DNA of 64,000 bases from Desarmillaria ectypa (lineage: Eukaryota; Basidiomycota; Agaricomycetes; Agaricales; Physalacriaceae). This document shows, one piece after another, positions 59,333 through 64,000 of the stretch. Below the pieces are notes generated by a model that was given only the letters and a program-made list of their open reading frames with translations, searched no databases and was not told the DNA's origin. The stretch's first letter is position 1; each line of letters opens with the position of its first letter. A program made the translations under genes and the position numbers. The DNA is taken from assembly GCA_030407005.1 (NCBI GenBank), contig JAUDYN010000009.1:1798001-1862000 (forward strand), read 5' to 3'.

Positions 59333-60407
59333 CTACAGCCTCTTCAGCGCCTTTTTTCTCTTCTCCGCGCCTGTGGCACCAGGTCCGGTAGCAGCTCGCT
59401 TCACCGCTTTAGTTCCCGTTACAGGTACACCCCCAGGCATACCAACTCCAACTTTGGTGACGTTCGCGTCGGCCGTGCCTAGAGGCGAAGGAGAAGTGTG
59501 CCGTTCTTTGGTGGCTACGGGTGCTCCTAGTTTACCGGCAGCGACGTTGGATGGTGATGCTGTCAACGGCCGGGGGTGAGGTACCGGAGCTGGAGAGGCT
59601 GGTTTACGCGTAATAATGGGCAGGGTAGGCACAGATATCGCTGCAGATGAGATTGACAGAGGTTTCGCTGGTGTTGATGAGTCTGGTGATGGCGGAGATG
59701 GGGGTTCGGTTGTCGCTGCTTCTGGAACTGATGGGGTGTCGAACTCGGCTGGTCGGACGCGAGGTGTCGCATGGACGCTGGTGATGAGTTTGGCTCGATC
59801 GCAGTAACTTTGGTAGTTTTCAAGCAGGAGCTTGCCGGCCTCTTCGTCAAGCGCTGATTCGGGATTGGGATAGATGAGCAGACATTTCACGGTCACTAGT
59901 ATATGGCCAATGCCATAGGTTGATTTCCAATCTTTCTTGAGTGTGTTAACACAAATTTCGCCCGCCGCGGATACGTTGGGATGAAATATTTTGGTCGCGA
60001 ACCAGCCTGGAACACAAATTCGTCAAAGTCTCTCAGAGACAGGAGAATAGGCGACGTACATTTAGGTGGCGCCGCCGGGAACTCTTCTGTAAACTTGAAC
60101 TTCACTCTAAAGTATCCGCCAGCGTACGGGGTACCTTCTGCGAGTACAGGTCAGTTTCTGAGCCACCAGGAGCATATCCCCGAAAACGCTTCAAGTGCGT
60201 GAATGGACTTACCTGGACCCTCGATGAGACCGACAACGTCTAGCATGTCGTCGTCACTTGTTTGAACGCGAATTCCTTCAGGCGGACTCTTCTTGAGCTC
60301 CAACAGCTCGCGCATGAGACGGCGCAATGCGGCAGGCGATACAGACTAGAATGGGTCGAAAAGACTGAGTATTCTGAGAGCATACAGGCAGAACAGCAAC
60401 GTACCAT
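59333..60407 (-). CDS. Ubiquitin-conjugating enzyme E2, UBE2S-like
   Basis: UBE2S-type E2s extend Lys11-linked ubiquitin chains on substrates of the anaphase-promoting complex. The ATG at 60407 is a one-codon exon followed by a GTACGT...CTAG intron, then [14 protein letters not shown] and [19 protein letters not shown] near 60270-60350. Further exons are [20 protein letters not shown] near 60080-60120, then [20 protein letters not shown] (catalytic Cys) near 59950-60005, and [20 protein letters not shown] and [20 protein letters not shown] near 59850-59930. After the fold there is a long Pro/Ser/Thr/Ala-rich tail of about 150 residues. It ends in a basic patch and KKALKRL, resembling the Leu-Arg-Arg-Leu C-terminus that animal UBE2S uses to bind the APC/C. 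The fold is complete and without stops. Confidence 0.92.
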
Positions 60408-61759
60408 GGCTCTTGACAACGGGAGAAGAGTAGAATGGAGAGAGGTAGCAGTGGTTCGAAGTCCAACTCACAAACATTACCAAATCAAGGACTAATGGTC
60501 ATTCCACGTGATCCAGCAGTCAGTAAACCCGAAATGGCAGTCAGCCTTCTAAATGGAGAATGATCACCCAGCTGGCGGGACTGCTAAATTTCGACGGGTC
60601 GAAACGATCAAGTCGCATGCACCACTCTTCAAAATACATTCAGTGACACCTACTCAAGTTCCGAAGTGCTCTTTCTGGCGCTGAATCGTCAGTTAGTGCA
60701 CATCTACCATTTCATTAACAGACACAGCTTCGAGATTCGCTATCATTGAGCAGAGAGATCCATAACCATAAAAAATGTAACAACAATCTCAGGCACTTCC
60801 TTGGTCGGGCCATGGAGACGGTCACCTGATGGTCGCGATACACGTACACGTCAATTATAGGATTTGCGCTGGCAGTCAGGGGCCAGTCACTAAGCCTCAT
60901 TATAGCTGATAGCACTCTTAGTAGCAATTAACATTTTATTATGCTGGGGCGAGAGAGCATTCTTCAAACATGTCTTCGAAAATTATTTAACTTTTGCCAA
61001 GCAACTAATCAAGGAGCAACCCGAACGGGGTGTCATGAGGGCGCAATGAACTTCCTTTCGAAAGTCGTCAGGTATGGTGAAGACAAAAAGCGTCCCGAAC
61101 ACTGCTGCAATTTATATAGACGAACTTGAGCTCGCCTAAAGGCGTCACACACGAAGATCCTAAAAATTTAGGCGACTGGAAGCGAGTCAAATATTGATAT
61201 AAATTTATAGCCATATCCCAGGTGATTATGACAGTTTCTCCAAGTTAAGAAGTAGACTGACCTAGTGCTTTCAGGCTCCGTTCGGATCAGTAGTAAAGAA
61301 TAGTAAGCCACCAGCCAATAGGCGTTCAGTTGTTAGACGAGGGCAAGCATGAAGTGTTACCTTAATACACATCGCCTTGGCATCGTACTGTGCATCGAGC
61401 ATCCATGGTCCTGCTGTAGCTCCTTGGCATGATAAAACAGGGCTCGAGGTCGCTTTACTTCCGTCGTCGTGGTCTTAATGCGTGTCATCGTTGGTACGTT
61501 GATGGCCGTCCGGTTTAGATCACCTTCTTCCGACTATTCTTGCTGCGGGGCGAGCCGGGTCACGTTGATAAGCTGAGTAGGGGGTACTGCTTAGGGCCTT
61601 GACAGCCTCCTTGACTATCGCGAAAACTTTAAAGTGGAGACATCCAACGATAGGTTCAGTGGAGAGGACATGTGATGATAAATCGTCCTGAAACGACCCA
61701 AGGAGGGTGGAAAGACTAGCGGGAAGGGGTTGATCCAGACGGCCTTTATTTTCTGGAAA
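60408..61759. other. Intergenic region, no gene recognised
   Basis: About 1.35 kb upstream of the E2 gene. Only short frames without motifs are present on either strand. No repeat or RNA gene was recognised. Confidence 0.4.
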
Positions 61760-62400
61760 TTAATGGAAAGAGTCAAGAATGCGCGGGACGATTGTGGGGT
61801 CTGGGTCTGATTGGTGCAGGAATTTTTCTGCAGGAGGGGGCGCAATGGGGGGGTAGTTTGTAGATGTCATTTCTTCTAGACGCGAGTGGCGCTTGAAGCA
61901 GGTGTCGAGGAAATTCCGCCAGGTAGGTGGCAGTTGATCCATGACGAAAGAGATGAGAGCCTTGGACACGTGCTCCTACTCGAAGAAACTGGAGACAATA
62001 GCCTGGTGAACCGATCACTAGCTGAACTCGTCACAGTACAGGAGACTAAGTATCTCTGACGATTCCGGAAGAGTTGTCGAGTATTTTCCGTTGAATCGTA
62101 TGCATCCGTTGGAATAGTCCGTGAACACGAAACACGATCCAGAAATCTGAGTACAGTACAGGTGAGTGTTCTGTTTCTCAGGTTCTGTACATAGAATTGG
62201 AGACTAAACTCTCTGTAAGGGCCCCCTGGTGATTGAGACTGCATATGAATAAATATGGAAATACACGTAGCGAGGCGTTCGACGTCTGTGAGAGAGACGG
62301 GAGAAAAAGACGTGCCAGAAATGGCGTCAATCAAGTAGGTCCCCCCTTGTGTGATTAAAAATGAAAATTTCGGGTCCCTTTGCACCAACGGTGACCAATC
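61760..62400 (-). CDS. Hypothetical gene, multi-exon, boundaries uncertain
   Basis: Minus-strand frames look coding: FSFLITQGGTYLIDAISGTS then SPVSLTDVERLATCISIFIH near 62255-62375, and WRNFLDTCFKRHSRLEEMTS near 61860-61920 ending at a stop at 61760. They are in different frames, so introns are needed between about 61930 and 62170, where candidate GT...AG pairs exist but cannot be settled by eye. I recognise no domain. An upstream exon may extend to about 62500 (VEDAETLAVADTSLLT). Confidence 0.35.
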
Positions 62401-62631
62401 CTAGTCAAGAGGGAAGTGTCAGCGACAGCAAGTGTCTCCGCATCCTCGACGAGATAGGTACGAATCTGAGAAGAATAGAGAGCCAAGAGCAGTTGATGCT
62501 ATAGGTTGGTCGATTTCGAAAACTGATGACGGTGGTCGAGACAGAGAGGGAGTTTCTAGTAGCGATCCTGCTGACCTGGGGATATCAATGCGGGCCTGGT
62601 GATTTTTGTGACTGATGACTACTTGTGCGAA

Positions 62632-63890
62632 TCAAGTTTTGCAGCGGCCGTCCGAGTCAGACAGCGGGGATGGGCTCGGGATGGCTGACACGTTTTCTGT
62701 CAATAAGTAGAGAAGGAAATGTGAATACTGTCATAATTACACGTGATTAGAACGTATCCGTTCCCATAGATCGTTCGCACATGCTTTCTCCAAGAGTCTA
62801 CTGTCCTGTCTCGCTCCAGTGAAGTTGCATAAAGTATATTGTACGGGTTTCCCCATGGAGATTTTGTCGTAAGATCGGATACGACCTCAGGCACCCCACC
62901 ATCAAGACGATTGTGCAGGTGAGCTACTGCCCAATCCTCGGAATTCATCACGATAAACTGAGCATTCGGTATTCTTGAACAAATGGTAGAATTTGTACGA
63001 CAGCTTCAATCACAGTCACTCACTGCTTGAACCACGCGCTGAAAGCAAGTGCTTGAGCAGATCCTTCCGTCATTGGTTCACCACAAACCGATCGTCGACG
63101 TCCGTTTTCCTCAATTTTGGTTTTGATAAACATGAGCCGAGCTTCCACGGACCTGGCCCAGGACAGCTGGCCATGATTATTATAGCATCTAGCTGAGCGG
63201 GCGCATTCTGTTGAAGGTCAACAGGAATATATCGTGCAACTTGATAAACTACAAACCATGATCCAACGTCTTATACACGAATATTCCGTAATCCACGACT
63301 CCGTAAAGCGCGATCTTCCGGCCATTCTGGTCGTGTAACAAGGCATCAAGGCCGTCGTCAGGGTCGTCAGGGTCGATAATAATACCTGGTAAAAGACGGA
63401 TATGATGAGAATCCTTGACCCCCTCTAGGTGTAGGGGTCGCTTCGTTTTACCAGATCGTTGTTCCACCAGATGAACTCAGCTTTTTTGTCGACGCTGAGC
63501 TCAGAGAGTACCGAGGTCAGACCGGAAATCTCTCGCGAGTTGAGGCAAGTTGAGAGTGCCTGTTTACAATCCTCAGCAAGGAAGCTCATTGACATCAGCG
63601 ACATGATATAGAAATCTACGTCAGACTCGATCCTGGCTTTGATAGCAGCCTTGATTTGGTTCTCTCGTACTTCCTTGGTGGATACGAGGACAAAGAGGAG
63701 GTAGGTGCTGGTGCAGCAATCAAGCGGCGTAGCCCGTCATCCTTTCTTGTCAAAATGCTGAGACACGAAGATTATGGGAGGATACAGACCTCGAACTCGG
63801 AAGACACGGAAATTGTTTCGAGCTCATGGAACAATGGCTCGAGATTCTCGTTACGATACTTGGACCCGACTGCGGTGGACAGTATTCCCT
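62632..63890 (-). CDS. Hypothetical gene, multi-exon, 5' end uncertain
   Basis: The exons read in order (minus): LEPLFHELETISVSSEFE near 63830; KAAIKARIESDVDFYIMSLM then SFLAEDCKQALSTCLNSREI near 63540-63650; IIIDPDDPDDGLDALLHDQN then GRKIALYGVVDYGIFVYKTL near 63260-63390; FIKTKIEENGRRRSVCGEPM near 63110; AQALAFSAWFKQ near 63030; FIVMNSEDWAVAHLHNRLDG near 62900-62955; and NILYATSLERDRTVDSWRKH near 62790. A final short exon (NVSAIPSPSPLSDSDG) ends at a TGA at 62632. The consistent coding text across at least six exons supports a real gene, but I do not recognise the family. It is probably complete or nearly so at the window edge. Confidence 0.5.
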
Positions 63891-64000
63891 GAGGGCTCCA
63901 GTCGTGGCAGGAAAACCGAACGCCTAAGCGGGTCTTCAAGATTGTTTCTGTTACTTCCGAAAACTCGAAGGAAGGTAGGGGGGTTTAGTGGATAGTGGAA

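Noticed and set aside
59250..59579. Plus-strand ORF opposite the E2 tail
   Set aside because: It is a shadow of the low-complexity Pro/Ser/Ala tail of the UBE2S-like gene.
1..64000. CRISPR arrays, rRNA or tRNA genes, bacterial operons
   Set aside because: No regularly spaced short repeats, rRNA blocks or convincing tRNA cloverleaf were seen. Intron-rich genes and retroelements indicate a eukaryotic chromosome.

Overview
The window looks like nuclear DNA of a filamentous basidiomycete, most likely an Agaricomycete. Host genes are broken by many short introns (about 45-60 nt, GT...AG). The gene types also fit: a fungal RNA-dependent RNA polymerase, a GH51 arabinofuranosidase, a multi-intron membrane protein of the mushroom DUF6534 type, and a TKL-type kinase with an HGDL loop. 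I cannot name the species.

Layout. (1) 1-6000: the 3' end of an unknown + strand gene (stop at 597), then a convergent RNA-dependent RNA polymerase gene on the minus strand (1076-5750). (2) About 6005-46200: a 40 kb island of nested, decayed retrotransposons. Most are chromodomain-bearing Ty3/gypsy elements in both orientations (LTRs at 6888, 8489, 8968, 12911, 28540, 38523 and 45839, plus two LTR fragments near 29 kb). Three copies of a different long LTR-like repeat of 1.36-1.56 kb (15884, 18026 and 33330) sit inside the gypsy elements. One of these copies is itself split by a 5.5 kb tyrosine-recombinase retroelement with the A1-ORFs-B1-A2-B2 split repeats of Ngaro elements (18474-24013). 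(3) 46.2-64 kb: host genes again. They are a GH51 arabinofuranosidase (+), a DUF6534-like membrane protein (+), a predicted Cdc24-like RhoGEF fused to a protein kinase (-), a UBE2S-like ubiquitin-conjugating enzyme (-), and two unrecognised minus-strand genes.

The retroelements are heavily mutated, mainly by CpG to TpG/CpA changes. CG dinucleotides are scarce in the island and common in the flanks. In-frame stops are mostly TGA where the family has CGA (Arg), and the RT catalytic motif reads YLND in all four pol copies. An RNA-silencing polymerase gene lies directly beside this silenced island, and its N-terminus looks short.

The most interesting observations are: a small one-helix membrane ORF conserved in three gypsy copies, overlapping the gag start in the +1 frame; a second chromodomain-like module after the chromodomain; a pair of inverted 2380 bp pol segments of equal length with abrupt edges, suggesting recent gene conversion or inversion; the intact Ngaro repeat architecture; and the RhoGEF-kinase fusion.
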